This document shows positions 10,447-19,695 of a stretch of DNA of 64,000 nucleotides, piece after piece (the first letter of the stretch is position 1; each line of letters begins with the position of its first letter). The translations under genes and the position numbers were made by a program. The stretch comes from Nitrosomonas sp. Is35. GTDB taxonomy: Bacteria; Pseudomonadota; Gammaproteobacteria; Burkholderiales; Nitrosomonadaceae. A model generated the notes under the pieces. That model searched no databases. It was not told where the DNA came from and saw nothing but the letters and a program-made list of their open reading frames with translations. The DNA lies in assembly GCF_033063295.1 (NCBI RefSeq), contig NZ_JAWJZH010000001.1, positions 2,604,001 through 2,668,000 on the forward strand. The letters are read 5' to 3'.

Positions 10447-11922
10447 ATGCCGTCACCGCAAGAACTGCGTGTTCTATTCATCACGCCGGAAGTTTTTCCA
10501 CTCTGTAAAACCGGCGGTTTGGGCGATGTCAGCGCGGCATTGCCCGCCGCATTACGCGCATTGCATACCGATGTGCGGCTGCTGCTGCCGGGTTACCCGC
10601 AAGTGCTGGCCGGGGTTAAATACAAATCCAAAGTGGCCGAGTTCACCGCGCTGCCGCAATTCCCCCCCGCCACCTTGCTGTCGGCACGGCTTTCGCTGAG
10701 CAAAACCGAACACATTCCGGTCTTTGTCATCGACTGTCCGGGGTTGTACCGCCGCGATGGCGGGCCTTACATGGATGAATTCGGGCGCGACTGGCCGGAC
10801 AATGCGCTGCGTTTCGGTTTGCTGTCGAGAATCGGCGCAATTCTGGCCAGCGACGACAGTCCGATCGCTTGGCGTCCGCACATTGCGCACTGTAATGACT
10901 GGCAAAGCGGTCTCACGCCCGCTTACCTGCATTTTCACCCCGGTAAAAAAGCCGCCACGGTCATGACGATCCACAACCTCGCATTCCAGGGTGTTTTCCC
11001 GCCCGGCAGCGTGGTGCAACTGGGATTGCCGCCGCACAGTTTCGCTATCAACGGCGTAGAATATTACGGCAATCTGTCGTTCCTCAAAGCGGGACTCTAT
11101 TACGCGAACCATATCACCACGGTCAGCCCCAACTACGCGGAAGAAATTCAAGCGCAACCGTTGGGATTCGGCTTGCAAGGACTACTGGCGACGCGCCGCA
11201 GCCACTTGTCCGGGATCGTCAACGGCATTGATGTCAACGAGTGGGATCCCGCGGCCGACAGGCATCTAGTCAAACATTACAGCAGCAAAAAACTCGCCGA
11301 TAAAGCGCTCAACAAAAGCGCATTGCAACAGCAGATGGAACTGACGGTAAACGCCGAGATTCCGCTATTCGGTGTAATCAGCCGCTTGAGCCACCAAAAA
11401 GGAATCGATGTGCTGATCCAAATCGCACCGCAACTGGTAAAAATCCCCGCACAACTGATCGTGCTCGGCAGCGACCAAGCGCAATTGGAACACCAGCTGT
11501 CGATGCTGGCGCAAGCCCACCCCGGCGCTATCGCCGTGCGCATCGGCTTCAACGAGGCGTTATCGCATCTGATCGAAGCCGGCGCGGATTGCTTCCTGAT
11601 GCCGTCGCGTTTTGAACCGTGCGGCCTGAATCAAATGTACAGCCAGCGCTACGGCACTCCGCCGGTAGTACATGCAACCGGCGGCCTGCTCGACACCGTG
11701 GTTGATTGCACACCGCAAACCCTGGCCAATGGCAGCGCCAGCGGGTTTGTATTCGACACGATGAGCGCGGATCACTTGCTCGCCACGATCAAACGCGCGG
11801 CAGCGGCTTATCACGACAAAAAAATCTGGCATCGCTTGCAGAAAAACGGTATGGCGAAGGATTTCAGCTGGCATGCCAGCGCGGCGGCTTACCGGGAAAT
11901 CTATTTGTCGTTGTTATCCTGA
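10447..11922 (+). CDS. glgA: Glycogen synthase (ADP-glucose)
   Basis: GlgA adds glucose from ADP-glucose to the growing alpha-1,4 chain. It is a 491-residue GT5 enzyme with a GT-B fold. The ADP-binding KTGGLGDV motif lies near residue 20, HNLAFQG and the GIVNGIDVNEWDP hinge motif are in the middle, and the C-terminal SRFEPCGLNQMYSQRYGTPP carries the catalytic Glu. The start is 9 bp after pgi. Together with glgC and glgB it completes the classical bacterial glycogen pathway in this window. No terminator-like hairpin was seen between it and the convergent gene at 11980. Confidence 0.97.
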   Translation: MPSPQELRVLFITPEVFPLCKTGGLGDVSAALPAALRALHTDVRLLLPGYPQVLAGVKYKSKVAEFTALPQFPPATLLSARLSLSKTEHIPVFVIDCPGLYRRDGGPYMDEFGRDWPDNALRFGLLSRIGAILASDDSPIAWRPHIAHCNDWQSGLTPAYLHFHPGKKAATVMTIHNLAFQGVFPPGSVVQLGLPPHSFAINGVEYYGNLSFLKAGLYYANHITTVSPNYAEEIQAQPLGFGLQGLLATRRSHLSGIVNGIDVNEWDPAADRHLVKHYSSKKLADKALNKSALQQQMELTVNAEIPLFGVISRLSHQKGIDVLIQIAPQLVKIPAQLIVLGSDQAQLEHQLSMLAQAHPGAIAVRIGFNEALSHLIEAGADCFLMPSRFEPCGLNQMYSQRYGTPPVVHATGGLLDTVVDCTPQTLANGSASGFVFDTMSADHLLATIKRAAAAYHDKKIWHRLQKNGMAKDFSWHASAAAYREIYLSLLS

Positions 11923-11979
11923 TCCCGCATTCTGGCTGCTCGTCATAGCGCCATTAGCGCATGCAGCGCAAGACAGCTA

Positions 11980-13392
11980 TCAATCAAGCGCTTCCGTATT
12001 ATAAGCGCCGCACATGGACAAATCGGATTCGTTGACGGACGGCAGCTGCACCGCCAGCGCGCGCAGTGCCGTGCGCAGACCCTCTTCCAGAACCGGATGG
12101 TAAAACGGCAGACGCAGCAATTGCTGCACTGTAAGCGAGCGATCGATAGCCAGTGCCAGCAGATGTGCCATATGTTCGCCAGCAGGCGCGCACATTTCCG
12201 CACCCAATAACTTGCCGCTTACTGCGTCGGCATAAAGACGCTGAATACCCTTGTTGCGCTGACCGGCGCGCGCCCGTCCCTGACGGTCAAAATGTACTTC
12301 TCCTACCACAATCTTTGCCGGATCGAGCGCCTCAAAGCGGCTGCCTACGACTGCGATGTCCGGATCAGTAAAAACGATGGCCAAGGGTGTCCGGCGTGTA
12401 AAGCAAATTGGATGAGAACGCATGGCATTCAGCCCGGCGATATATCCTTCATCGGCCGCCTCATGTAGCAGCGGCGCTTGGTCATTCGCGTCACCCGCCA
12501 TGAATACGGGCAGATCAGCCACTTGCATGGTACCTGGGTTTACAGGCGGCATGCCGTGTTCATCCAGCGAGACGCCCAATGTCTCGAGACCCAGATTGCC
12601 GATATTCGGACGTCGCCCCAACGCCGCAAGCACACAATCGACTACCACTTCTATACTCCCGGCACGTACCTGCACGCCATCTTTCACAAGGCTCAATTCG
12701 GCTTTCTCGCCCATATGCAGAGGAAATTCTTTCTTAAACAGATCAGCCGCCACTGCAATCACCTGCGGGTCTGTTAATCCGGCAATCGCTTTACCGCCAA
12801 ATGCCGCCACTTGAATACCCAGCCGAGAAAGCGCCTGCGCCATCTCAGCGCCAATGGGCCCCATGCCCACAACAGCCATGCGTGCGGGCAGCGTTTCCTG
12901 TTCAAATAAGGTATCTGTCGTGAGCAACCGGTTTCCCAATGCATTCCAGGGCGCAGGTACAACCGGACGCGATCCGGTCGCAATAATAATTTTATGCGCA
13001 CGCAATTCCGTACCATTGACTTCCAATCTATCCGGCGCAAGCAGACGCACACGCCCGGAAATGGCGCGTTCACCGAGTTCTTCCGTCGTTTTTACCGTGC
13101 TGGCAACAAAATCATCGCGTAACCGCCGCACACGCCGCAGCACCGCCGGTATATCCAGCGTAAGCTGATCCCCGCCGCGGATACCGAATTCTTCAAAGGT
13201 ACCGCGGCGATGAAAGGCATTGGCGGCTTCAATCAGCGTCTTGGATGGCATACAACCCACCCGCGCGCAGACAGTCCCCCAGGGTCCGTCATTGATAATC
13301 ACAAAGTGTTGCGTATATTTTCTCACTTCCCGCAGCGCGGACAAGCCTGCGCTACCCGCTCCGACGATAATCACATCCAGTATTTCATTCAT
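11980..13392 (-). CDS. Dihydrolipoamide dehydrogenase-like flavoprotein
   Basis: A 470-residue FAD/NAD-dependent disulfide oxidoreductase. It has the FAD-binding VIIVGAGSAGLSAL near residue 7, a redox CX4C written CARVGC, the NAD-binding VVGMGPIGAEMAQALS, and the second FAD motif VFMAGDAN. The C-terminal FYHPVLEEGLRTAL keeps the His-Glu catalytic dyad, but not the HPTLSE of standard E3 proteins. The start at 13392 was chosen for GGAGG nine bases upstream. It has no lipoyl domain, and a canonical lipoyl-E3 is encoded at 23916, so this copy may reduce another disulfide. It lies next to copper- and peroxide-related genes. Substrate unknown. Confidence 0.85.
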   Translation of the reverse strand: MNEILDVIIVGAGSAGLSALREVRKYTQHFVIINDGPWGTVCARVGCMPSKTLIEAANAFHRRGTFEEFGIRGGDQLTLDIPAVLRRVRRLRDDFVASTVKTTEELGERAISGRVRLLAPDRLEVNGTELRAHKIIIATGSRPVVPAPWNALGNRLLTTDTLFEQETLPARMAVVGMGPIGAEMAQALSRLGIQVAAFGGKAIAGLTDPQVIAVAADLFKKEFPLHMGEKAELSLVKDGVQVRAGSIEVVVDCVLAALGRRPNIGNLGLETLGVSLDEHGMPPVNPGTMQVADLPVFMAGDANDQAPLLHEAADEGYIAGLNAMRSHPICFTRRTPLAIVFTDPDIAVVGSRFEALDPAKIVVGEVHFDRQGRARAGQRNKGIQRLYADAVSGKLLGAEMCAPAGEHMAHLLALAIDRSLTVQQLLRLPFYHPVLEEGLRTALRALAVQLPSVNESDLSMCGAYNTEALD

Positions 13393-13638
13393 GGCAATTT
13401 CCTCCAATGAAGGCGGCAATTCAGTATTGTGCCTATTTGTAATTCAGGGTTCCGGTGTTCCCGTATCCCGATTTCCCAGATTTAACTCAGAGCGCACCCT
13501 GAGTTGCACGGATCAACGCATCCGGTTTTACTTGGATCATTGCAGCTCATTGGAGTTGATGCGGGTAATCCATCGCTTTAACTGGTTACAGTATCAAAAC
13601 TGGAGAAACTGAGGATTACCGCCGGATTTCACCACTAT

Positions 13639-13983
13639 TCAGTCTGGTAAGACGCTGGTGGCGGCCATTTTACGGCAGCTCTCCGCGCAGTCGCGGCAGG
13701 CCTTGACACAATCCTCCATGCCGCCGATCTGTTCGCAACTCTTGGCGCAAGCCTCGCAGATTTCTGCACAGGTAGCACAAACCCTGTGATGAAAGATCGA
13801 ACCGCTTAACATTAAGTCAGCTGAAAACTGACAGATTTCGACGCAATCGATCATGAGGCGGAAATGACTGGCTTCGACATGTTTGCCACCCACTACAAGA
13901 CAATGATTCATCGCAGTATGCAAACAGGTTTCGTGGCAGCGGCTACACGCATCTATGCACGCCTGCATGTTGATATCGTTCAT
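13639..13983 (-). CDS. Cys-rich four-helix-bundle copper-binding protein (Csp-like)
   Basis: A 114-residue protein packed with CXXXC-type spacings (CIDACSRCHETC, CVEIC, CATCAEICEACAKSC, CVKACRDCAESC), as in the four-helix-bundle copper storage proteins (DUF326/Csp). These bind many Cu(I) ions through Cys lining the bundle core. No signal peptide is present, so it is expected in the cytoplasm. The ATG at 13983 has GGAG upstream. It is divergent from a Crp-type regulator at 14243, which could control it (inference). Ammonia oxidisers have a high copper demand, which makes a copper buffer plausible. Confidence 0.9.
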   Translation of the reverse strand: MNDINMQACIDACSRCHETCLHTAMNHCLVVGGKHVEASHFRLMIDCVEICQFSADLMLSGSIFHHRVCATCAEICEACAKSCEQIGGMEDCVKACRDCAESCRKMAATSVLPD

Positions 13984-14242
13984 ATCATATTCTCCAGCAA
14001 GGTAAAAGGCGCTAAGCGATTGGCACTCATTGCAGTTCGTCTAAAAGAAAAAGCGGCAGATATGAATTGCAATTACGCAAAAGATACGAGGCGCGAAAAG
14101 AAGCGTCTGTACGGTATCACACAGAGCGATCACTCAAAATTATGCTAATATTCGGACTGCAAAACACTTCTCTTAAAAAGATCAACGAGTTCCAGACGAA
14201 CTGACGATTCAGGTCAAGGCCGGAATAATTTGGATAGCCATT

Positions 14243-14980
14243 ATGCCCACGGCCAAAAAAACCCCCTCCCAAATACAGAATCTGCTTCTGGCAGCCTTGC
14301 CGGAAAAGATATTCGACAAGATTGAACCTTCGTTAAAACTGGTCGACCTGAAACTGGATGAAGTCCTGTGGGAAATGAACGAAAAGCGCAAACATATCTA
14401 TTTTCCCACGAGTGCCATGATCTGCTTGCTCTACGAAACAGAAGACGGCGAATCGATTGAGGTTGGAATGACCGGCAGGCAGGGACTGGTTGGTGTCGTC
14501 ACTTTTATCGGCGATGCCCGAATGGCTAAACGGGCTGTAGTCATGAATCCTGGCCAGGCCTATGTGATGCAAGCCAAAGATGTTGAGCAATATTTTGAAG
14601 AGATATCCGGCTTTCAGGAAATCTGCATGCTGTATACACAGACGCTGCTTGCCCAGATTTCTCAGAATGTGATCTGTAATCGCCTGCATTCTATCGAACA
14701 GCAGCTATGCCGGTTCTTGCTGATCATCAGCGACAATCTGCAAACGACAACCATCCATATGACCCACAGCCGTATCTCCAGCGTGCTGGGTGTGCGCCGC
14801 GAAAGCGTTTCCGCCGCAGCCGCGCAGCTTCAGGACAATGGGTTCATCAAATATACGCGCGGCAAAATCGAATTACTTGACCGGAAGGGTCTGCTGGGCG
14901 CCGCGTGCGAGTGTTACGAGGTTGTTAAGGATCAATACGAAAGGATACTGGGAAAATATATCTCCCAGCACGATTCGTAA
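14243..14980 (+). CDS. Crp/Fnr-family transcriptional regulator
   Basis: A 245-residue regulator with an N-terminal cyclic-nucleotide-binding-like beta barrel (about residues 20-150; IYFPTSAMICLL, EVGMTGRQGLVGV) and a C-terminal winged helix-turn-helix (MTHSRISSVLGVRRESVSAA). It lacks the Cys cluster of FNR and a recognisable cAMP pocket, and resembles the Crp subgroup in which the ligand is unknown. It is divergent from the Csp gene and convergent with a peroxiredoxin. A weak dyad TTGC-N6-GCAA at 14067-14080 lies in the shared upstream region, but its role is not supported further. Confidence 0.85.
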   Translation: MPTAKKTPSQIQNLLLAALPEKIFDKIEPSLKLVDLKLDEVLWEMNEKRKHIYFPTSAMICLLYETEDGESIEVGMTGRQGLVGVVTFIGDARMAKRAVVMNPGQAYVMQAKDVEQYFEEISGFQEICMLYTQTLLAQISQNVICNRLHSIEQQLCRFLLIISDNLQTTTIHMTHSRISSVLGVRRESVSAAAAQLQDNGFIKYTRGKIELLDRKGLLGAACECYEVVKDQYERILGKYISQHDS

Positions 14981-15007
14981 TGACACTTATAGTTTTTCAA
15001 CGGCCTG

Positions 15008-15538
15008 TTAGCGAGATCTTAGGTACTTCAGCATAGCGTCAGCGCTTGAAATCTCAAAAGGATCGGTAGAGCAATGGTCCGCAAAACCTGGCTCCACAAA
15101 TATTTTCTCGATCTGCTTATCCTGAACAACCATGGAATACCGCCAGGAACGCATGCCGAATCCTAAGTTCGATTTGTCTACCAGCATTCCCATCTTGCGC
15201 GTGAACTCGGCATTGCCATCGGGCAGCATGAACATGTGCTCGACCCCGAGATGTTTACGCCATTGATACATAACAAATGCATCGTTCACCGACAAGCAAA
15301 TCACCTCATCGACACCCAGCGTTTTGAAATCGTCATAGCGCTGCTCGTAACCAGGCAAATGCGCGGTAGTACAGGTCGGCGTGTAGGCGCCGGGTAATGC
15401 GAATAATACAATCCGCTTATTCTTAAAAATATCGTCCGTCGTTACATCCTGCCAGCGAAATGGATTATCGCCGCCTATCGATTCATCGCGCACGCGCGTT
15501 TTAAATGTTGCACTGGGGACTTGCCATTGCTCGATCAT
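15008..15538 (-). CDS. Peroxiredoxin (Prx5-like)
   Basis: A thiol peroxidase of 176 residues that reduces hydrogen peroxide and organic hydroperoxides. The peroxidatic Cys sits in PGAYTPTCTTAHLPGY near residue 57, the expected P-x3-T-x2-C arrangement. A further Cys in FADHCSTDPFE could be the resolving residue, and the conserved Arg is in RSWRYSMVVQD. No signal peptide, so cytoplasmic. The start is supported by AGGAGG. No glutaredoxin domain is fused, so the reductant is not evident. It lies among other redox and stress genes. Confidence 0.92.
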   Translation of the reverse strand: MIEQWQVPSATFKTRVRDESIGGDNPFRWQDVTTDDIFKNKRIVLFALPGAYTPTCTTAHLPGYEQRYDDFKTLGVDEVICLSVNDAFVMYQWRKHLGVEHMFMLPDGNAEFTRKMGMLVDKSNLGFGMRSWRYSMVVQDKQIEKIFVEPGFADHCSTDPFEISSADAMLKYLRSR

Positions 15539-15721
15539 GATTGCCTCCTGAAATGATTGCGCTATTTTTCAATTGCTATACCCGAATGGGCAGATAACCG
15601 GGAACGCTATCCCGCATTAGACTTCCCCTTTACTGCGCTCTTACAACTCAAGGGTTAAATTGGCCACTTCGTAACCAGGCTAAAATCTCGAACAATGGAT
15701 GCCCATTGATTAATCCCGGGG

Positions 15722-16036
15722 CTATTGAGATTTAGCGCCCCCCAGGCATGGCGGCGAATCGTTGCGTGTTCCACTCTTTTCAAACCATTCTTCCATCGTC
15801 ATGGTGTGTAGAACAAGCGCATGAATCGATTGCGCCAGCTCATCAGCCAGGATTTGATTCACCATCCGGTGACGCGCCACAAGTATTTTTCCCTGAAATG
15901 CATCGGAAACGATCGTCACCTTGAAATGGGATTCGGATCCTGCCGGTACATTGTGCTGGTGGCTTTCATTAACCACTTCCAGAAATTGCGGTTGCAGTGA
16001 TTGCAGTTTGGTTTCGATCGAATTCTTAATGTTCAC
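15722..16036 (-). CDS. BolA family protein
   Basis: A 104-residue BolA/IbaG-like protein with the class II KH-like fold ([14 protein letters not shown], then [11 protein letters not shown] and [14 protein letters not shown]). BolA proteins pair with monothiol glutaredoxins in iron-sulfur cluster trafficking and affect cell shape and stress response. The C-terminal 15 residues extend past the domain and look unstructured. The start is a GTG at 16036 with AGGAG upstream. It lies between peroxiredoxin and a CsbD-like gene, all on the minus strand but with wide gaps. Confidence 0.92.
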   Translation of the reverse strand: MNIKNSIETKLQSLQPQFLEVVNESHQHNVPAGSESHFKVTIVSDAFQGKILVARHRMVNQILADELAQSIHALVLHTMTMEEWFEKSGTRNDSPPCLGGAKSQ

Positions 16037-16130
16037 AGTACGTTCACTCTCCTATCGCGCAGCGCGGATTCCAACAGACAAAGCCCGTCAGTCTACCGTG
16101 ATTCGCCCGTCCTGTTGAGCTTTGCTCGTG

Positions 16131-16409
16131 TCATTTACCTTGTTCAATATCTTGCTTGAGATCACCATAACCCTTCTGGGCTTTGCCGACATTTTTTTGC
16201 ACATTGCCTTCCGTTTGCATTTTTTTATCGTCCAGTATCACGCCAGTGGCTTCCTTAACTTTACCTTCGGCTTCACCGATTCTGCCGTCTACTTGGTCTT
16301 TATTCATCGGCGCGGGCACATGGCTTTTTTGCGCATTAACGCCAAAGGCGCAAAACGTCAATGCGATGACGGTCACTAACTGAGTACATTTCATTTTATT
16401 GAATTGCAT
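16131..16409 (-). CDS. Secreted CsbD-like stress protein
   Basis: A 92-residue protein with an N-terminal signal peptide (MKCTQLVTVIALTFCAFGVNA, cut after VNA) and a CsbD-like core (VDGRIGEAEGKVKEATGVIL, then KNVGKAQKGYGDLKQD). CsbD-type proteins are small, charged and stress-induced; their molecular role is unknown. Most are cytoplasmic, so the signal peptide is notable. The ATG at 16409 has AGGGAG upstream and is preferred over a longer reading. Confidence 0.85.
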   Translation of the reverse strand: MQFNKMKCTQLVTVIALTFCAFGVNAQKSHVPAPMNKDQVDGRIGEAEGKVKEATGVILDDKKMQTEGNVQKNVGKAQKGYGDLKQDIEQGK

Positions 16410-16700
16410 GTTTTTTCTCCCTGAGAAAATAATTGAAATCAGGAATTCCTCCTGAAAACTTTTCAGCCGCAACCGGATAGTTGCAGCCCGGGCGTGAATT
16501 ACTTATTCCACTGCCCGGAAGTTACATTACAATCATCTTTGAATTGGATCTGTACAGTAACGCACATATACACAGGATAAAATCAAAAAACCGGTTAATC
16601 CGCTCCCGATGCGCTACCAAAGCCAAGCGGCAACCGGCCCGCGCTGAGAAATGCCGCACAGCCTGGAGCCTTCTATTCAACTTCACGATAAGGAATGTCC
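16410..16700. other. Intergenic region between csbD-like and dihaem genes
   Basis: About 290 bp of divergent upstream sequence. AAGGA at 16690-16694 serves the gene at 16701. No clear promoter pair, operator or RNA was recognised. Confidence 0.4.
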
Positions 16701-18509
16701 ATGAAAACCCGGATCGCTGTTCTGTTTGCCCTATCCGCCATCACCCTCGCAGCTTGTAGTTCGCATCCCTTGGAAGCCCCATCGCCTCCGGCTTATGTCA
16801 GCCCGGTGCCGGATGATTGGCCGCAGGCGCAAGCCAAAATAGTGCAGAAAAAAGCAGACTATCTCCAATCGCATCAGGTCGCTTACGACTGGTTCGGCAA
16901 TTTTGCCTTCAGCGAAGCCGACGGCATTCCCTATCTCGTTTTGAAACTGCTGCCGAAACTCGCGCCGGAACTGTGGGGCAGCGAGGACAACTTTCTCGAC
17001 GCGATCGGCCTGTTCATCGACGAGCGGCAAAAAACTTTCCCGGTCGCGCGCGGTATCGGTTTCAGCGGCTTATCGCGAGCCGAAGCGCAAGGCAACATCG
17101 ACTACGCTTCGTTTACCTGCGGCGCCTGCCACATTGGCCGCGTGCGGCTGGAAAACGGGCAAATGGATTACCTCGACGGCGGGGTGAACGGTTCGTTCAA
17201 CATTGTGCAGTTCCGCGTCAAAGCATACCAAACCCTCCAAAAAGCCTACGCGGGCAAAACCGGCGATGAGCGCTACGCAGTGCTAACGCAAAAGCTGCTG
17301 AACGCATTGGATGCCACGCACCAGCAAAACCCGAATTACTTTTACAACAATTACCAATCCGCGGGCAGAAAATTCGATGCGGATTACGAAGCGGCGCAGA
17401 TCGCGCTGTTCAAGAAAACCGCCGGGCAAACGGTGAAAAAATACGCGCAACGCGTCGAAGCCGAATACGAAGGCTTTGGCGCTCTGGTCGCCAAAAACTA
17501 CCCTGGTCTTGAATCCGCGATGATCGCCGGTTTTCCCGGCATGGCCGACGCCACCGGTTTGAGCGCGATCAACGGCTATATCGGTTTGCGCAGTAAACCC
17601 ATATTGAAATGGTTCGCCGGTATCGTCCTGCCGCCCGAACCGGGCATTACCGATTTCATGTCGGTCTGGGAACAAGACAAGCGCCTCGCCAACTGGGATG
17701 AAAGCCATAAACGGCTGATCAATGGCGGCGGGCAATGGAACGGCAATATACCGATGCCGATCTACCGCAACCTGGTCGCTATGCTCACGCTGGGCTTGGA
17801 ACAGACCGACGTGCGCGTCGCCGCGTTTGCCGAAGAATTGCTCGATGGCCTGCCCGCCAGCCCTTATCCGTTTGCAGTCGATGTTGCATTAGCCAAAAAG
17901 GGACAGGACTTATTCGCCGAACACTGCGCCGATTGCCATCAACCGAAAAACGGCAAGGTCTACGACAACCTCGGCACCAGCATGAAACGGGCTTACGTGG
18001 TCGGCGCGGTGCTGAACTACGCTGCACGCAAGGGGTTGTACGACAACTGTTCCCCGGATACCACCATCCGGCTGTACAACAAAGACATCAAGCCTTGCGC
18101 CGAGTTTGACGGCGTCTCGCTGGCCGGTAAAAAAGACTTGCTGATGTCACCCAATAGCGAACACCACGGCTACAACGCCCGGCCGTTGAGCGGTGTGTGG
18201 GCGCAAGCGCCGTATTTGCACAACGGCACGGTGCCGACGGTTTATCATCTGCTGGTACCGGACGAACGCCCAGCCAGTTTCGTCAAAAGCCGCCTCGATT
18301 ACGACCAGAAACTGCTCGGTTTCTCCTGGAGCCCGCAACAGACAAGCGATAAGGAAGAAGGTTATGTGTTCCAGACCAATGCGGTACCCGCACTGAGCAA
18401 CAAAGGTCATGACAAGGATATCGTCGAAGGCAAGAAAACCTACCGTCTCAACTGGTCAAACGACAAGGACGGTGCGTTTGCGATCATTGAGTATTTAAAA
18501 ACTTTGTAA
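16701..18509 (+). CDS. RoxA-like dihaem cytochrome c lipoprotein
   Basis: A 602-residue secreted protein with a lipobox (ITLAACSS) and two CXXCH haem c sites: CGACH near residue 140 and CADCH near residue 408. The second is followed by the stretch RPLSGVWAQAPYLHNGTVPT, typical of the RoxA/dihaem oxidoreductase group. RoxA itself is an extracellular rubber oxygenase, while relatives include cytochrome c peroxidases. The long region between haems fits the larger RoxA layout. The natural substrate cannot be inferred, and rubber degradation is unlikely here. The start at 16701 is preferred over 16695 for spacing to AAGGA. It is probably anchored to a periplasmic membrane face. Confidence 0.85.
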   Translation: MKTRIAVLFALSAITLAACSSHPLEAPSPPAYVSPVPDDWPQAQAKIVQKKADYLQSHQVAYDWFGNFAFSEADGIPYLVLKLLPKLAPELWGSEDNFLDAIGLFIDERQKTFPVARGIGFSGLSRAEAQGNIDYASFTCGACHIGRVRLENGQMDYLDGGVNGSFNIVQFRVKAYQTLQKAYAGKTGDERYAVLTQKLLNALDATHQQNPNYFYNNYQSAGRKFDADYEAAQIALFKKTAGQTVKKYAQRVEAEYEGFGALVAKNYPGLESAMIAGFPGMADATGLSAINGYIGLRSKPILKWFAGIVLPPEPGITDFMSVWEQDKRLANWDESHKRLINGGGQWNGNIPMPIYRNLVAMLTLGLEQTDVRVAAFAEELLDGLPASPYPFAVDVALAKKGQDLFAEHCADCHQPKNGKVYDNLGTSMKRAYVVGAVLNYAARKGLYDNCSPDTTIRLYNKDIKPCAEFDGVSLAGKKDLLMSPNSEHHGYNARPLSGVWAQAPYLHNGTVPTVYHLLVPDERPASFVKSRLDYDQKLLGFSWSPQQTSDKEEGYVFQTNAVPALSNKGHDKDIVEGKKTYRLNWSNDKDGAFAIIEYLKTL

Positions 18510-18533
18510 CGCTCTGCAAAAGGAGGAATCATC

Positions 18534-18968
18534 ATGGCCAACCCTTTAATTCAACCGTATTTGATGTTCGGCGGGCGCTGCGAAGAAGCGCTCGAATTCT
18601 ACCGCACCGCGCTCGGCGCGCAGGTCGACATGCTGATGCGCTTCAGCGAAAGCCCCGATCCCACGCCGCCCGGCATGCTGCCACCGGGATTTGAAAACAA
18701 AGTCATGCACGCCAGCTTCCGCGTCGCCGGCAATGTGATAATGGCTTCGGATGGTTGCGAAGTAGGAACGCAATTCAAAGGCTTTTCGCTGTCGATTTCG
18801 GTCGCCACAGAAGCCGAAGCGGATCGCTATTTCGCCGCGCTGTCCGATGGCGGCCAGGTGCAAATGCCGCTGACCAAAACCTTCTGGTCGCCGCGCTTCG
18901 GCATGCTCACCGACCGCTTCGGTATCGCCTGGATGATCAACGTCATCGGCGACGAACACGTCGCATGA
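18534..18968 (+). CDS. VOC-superfamily protein (PhnB-like)
   Basis: A 144-residue glyoxalase/bleomycin-resistance-fold protein of the PhnB (3-demethylubiquinone methyltransferase-like) type: PYLMFGGRCEEALEFYRTAL, then VMHASFRVAGNVIMASD and the ending DRFGIAWMIN. Members are dimeric and often metal-binding, with mostly unknown substrates. AGGAGG precedes the ATG. Its stop overlaps the next gene's start (ATGA), which suggests coupled translation. Confidence 0.88.
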   Translation: MANPLIQPYLMFGGRCEEALEFYRTALGAQVDMLMRFSESPDPTPPGMLPPGFENKVMHASFRVAGNVIMASDGCEVGTQFKGFSLSISVATEAEADRYFAALSDGGQVQMPLTKTFWSPRFGMLTDRFGIAWMINVIGDEHVA

Positions 18969-19183
18969 GCTCCCGCATTCTGGCTATCATTGCCGCCATC
19001 GCTATATTGACGGCAACCGGTTGCACCACGCAGCAACTCCACAATACCGGGCAGGCATGGCAACGCAACCAATGCACCCAGCTGGTGGATCAACAGGAAC
19101 GCGAGCGCTGCCTGGCCAATGCCGGTGCTTCTTATGAAACTTACAAGAAACAGTCCGATCTGGAAAACACGCCAGGAAAGTAA
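18965..19183 (+). CDS. Small lipoprotein, unknown function
   Basis: A 72-residue predicted lipoprotein (hydrophobic IAAIAILTATGC lipobox). The rest has two Cys (NQCTQLVD, RERCLANAG) and a polar tail. It overlaps the end of the VOC gene by four bases. The short conserved-looking QCTQLVD...ERCL pattern is common in small outer-membrane lipoproteins, but no function is known to me. Confidence 0.75.
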   Translation: MSSRILAIIAAIAILTATGCTTQQLHNTGQAWQRNQCTQLVDQQERERCLANAGASYETYKKQSDLENTPGK

Positions 19184-19238
19184 CGATCCGACAGCCGGAC
19201 ACTTCCTGTTCATAGACGAAACCATCAAGGAGATTTCC

Positions 19239-19670
19239 ATGGATCAAAAGGTATACAAGGGCCATTGTTTTTGTGGCGCGGTTGAGTTTACGGTAACCGG
19301 TGAGCCGGATGCGATGGGTTATTGTCATTGCGAATCCTGCCGGCATTGGTCTGCCGGTCCGGTCAATGCTTTTACGCTATGGAAGCCCGCAGCGCTGCAA
19401 ATTACGCGCGGCGCGGACAACATCGGCACCTACAACAAAACGCCGCAAAGTGCCCGCAAATGGTGCAAAACATGCGGCGGTCATATTTACTCCGAGCATC
19501 CCGGCTGGAATCTCATCGATGTATTTGCCCCCATCCTGCAGAATTTCTCGTTCCAACCAGCCATTCACGTGCATTATCAGGAATCCGTGTTGCGCATCGC
19601 GGACGGACTGCCCAAGATGAAAGATGTTCCGAAGGAAATGGGCGGTTCGGGTATCAGCATCGCGGAATAA
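19239..19670 (+). CDS. GFA/CENP-V family zinc protein
   Basis: A 143-residue member of the glutathione-dependent formaldehyde-activating (GFA)/CENP-V fold. Zinc-binding Cys pairs are seen in GHCFCGAVEF, YCHCESCRHW and WCKTCGGHIY. Family members include S-hydroxymethyl-glutathione synthases, but most have unproven activity. The start at 19239 has AAGGAG upstream; the longer reading from 19119 overlaps the lipoprotein gene and is less likely. Confidence 0.88.
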   Translation: MDQKVYKGHCFCGAVEFTVTGEPDAMGYCHCESCRHWSAGPVNAFTLWKPAALQITRGADNIGTYNKTPQSARKWCKTCGGHIYSEHPGWNLIDVFAPILQNFSFQPAIHVHYQESVLRIADGLPKMKDVPKEMGGSGISIAE

Positions 19671-19695
19671 AAAACCGGTATTCGCGTTAAAGGAA

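Noticed and set aside
13220..13612. 130-codon open frame upstream of the flavoprotein gene
   Set aside because: Its first half is antisense to the flavoprotein N-terminus, and the rest has no coding features.
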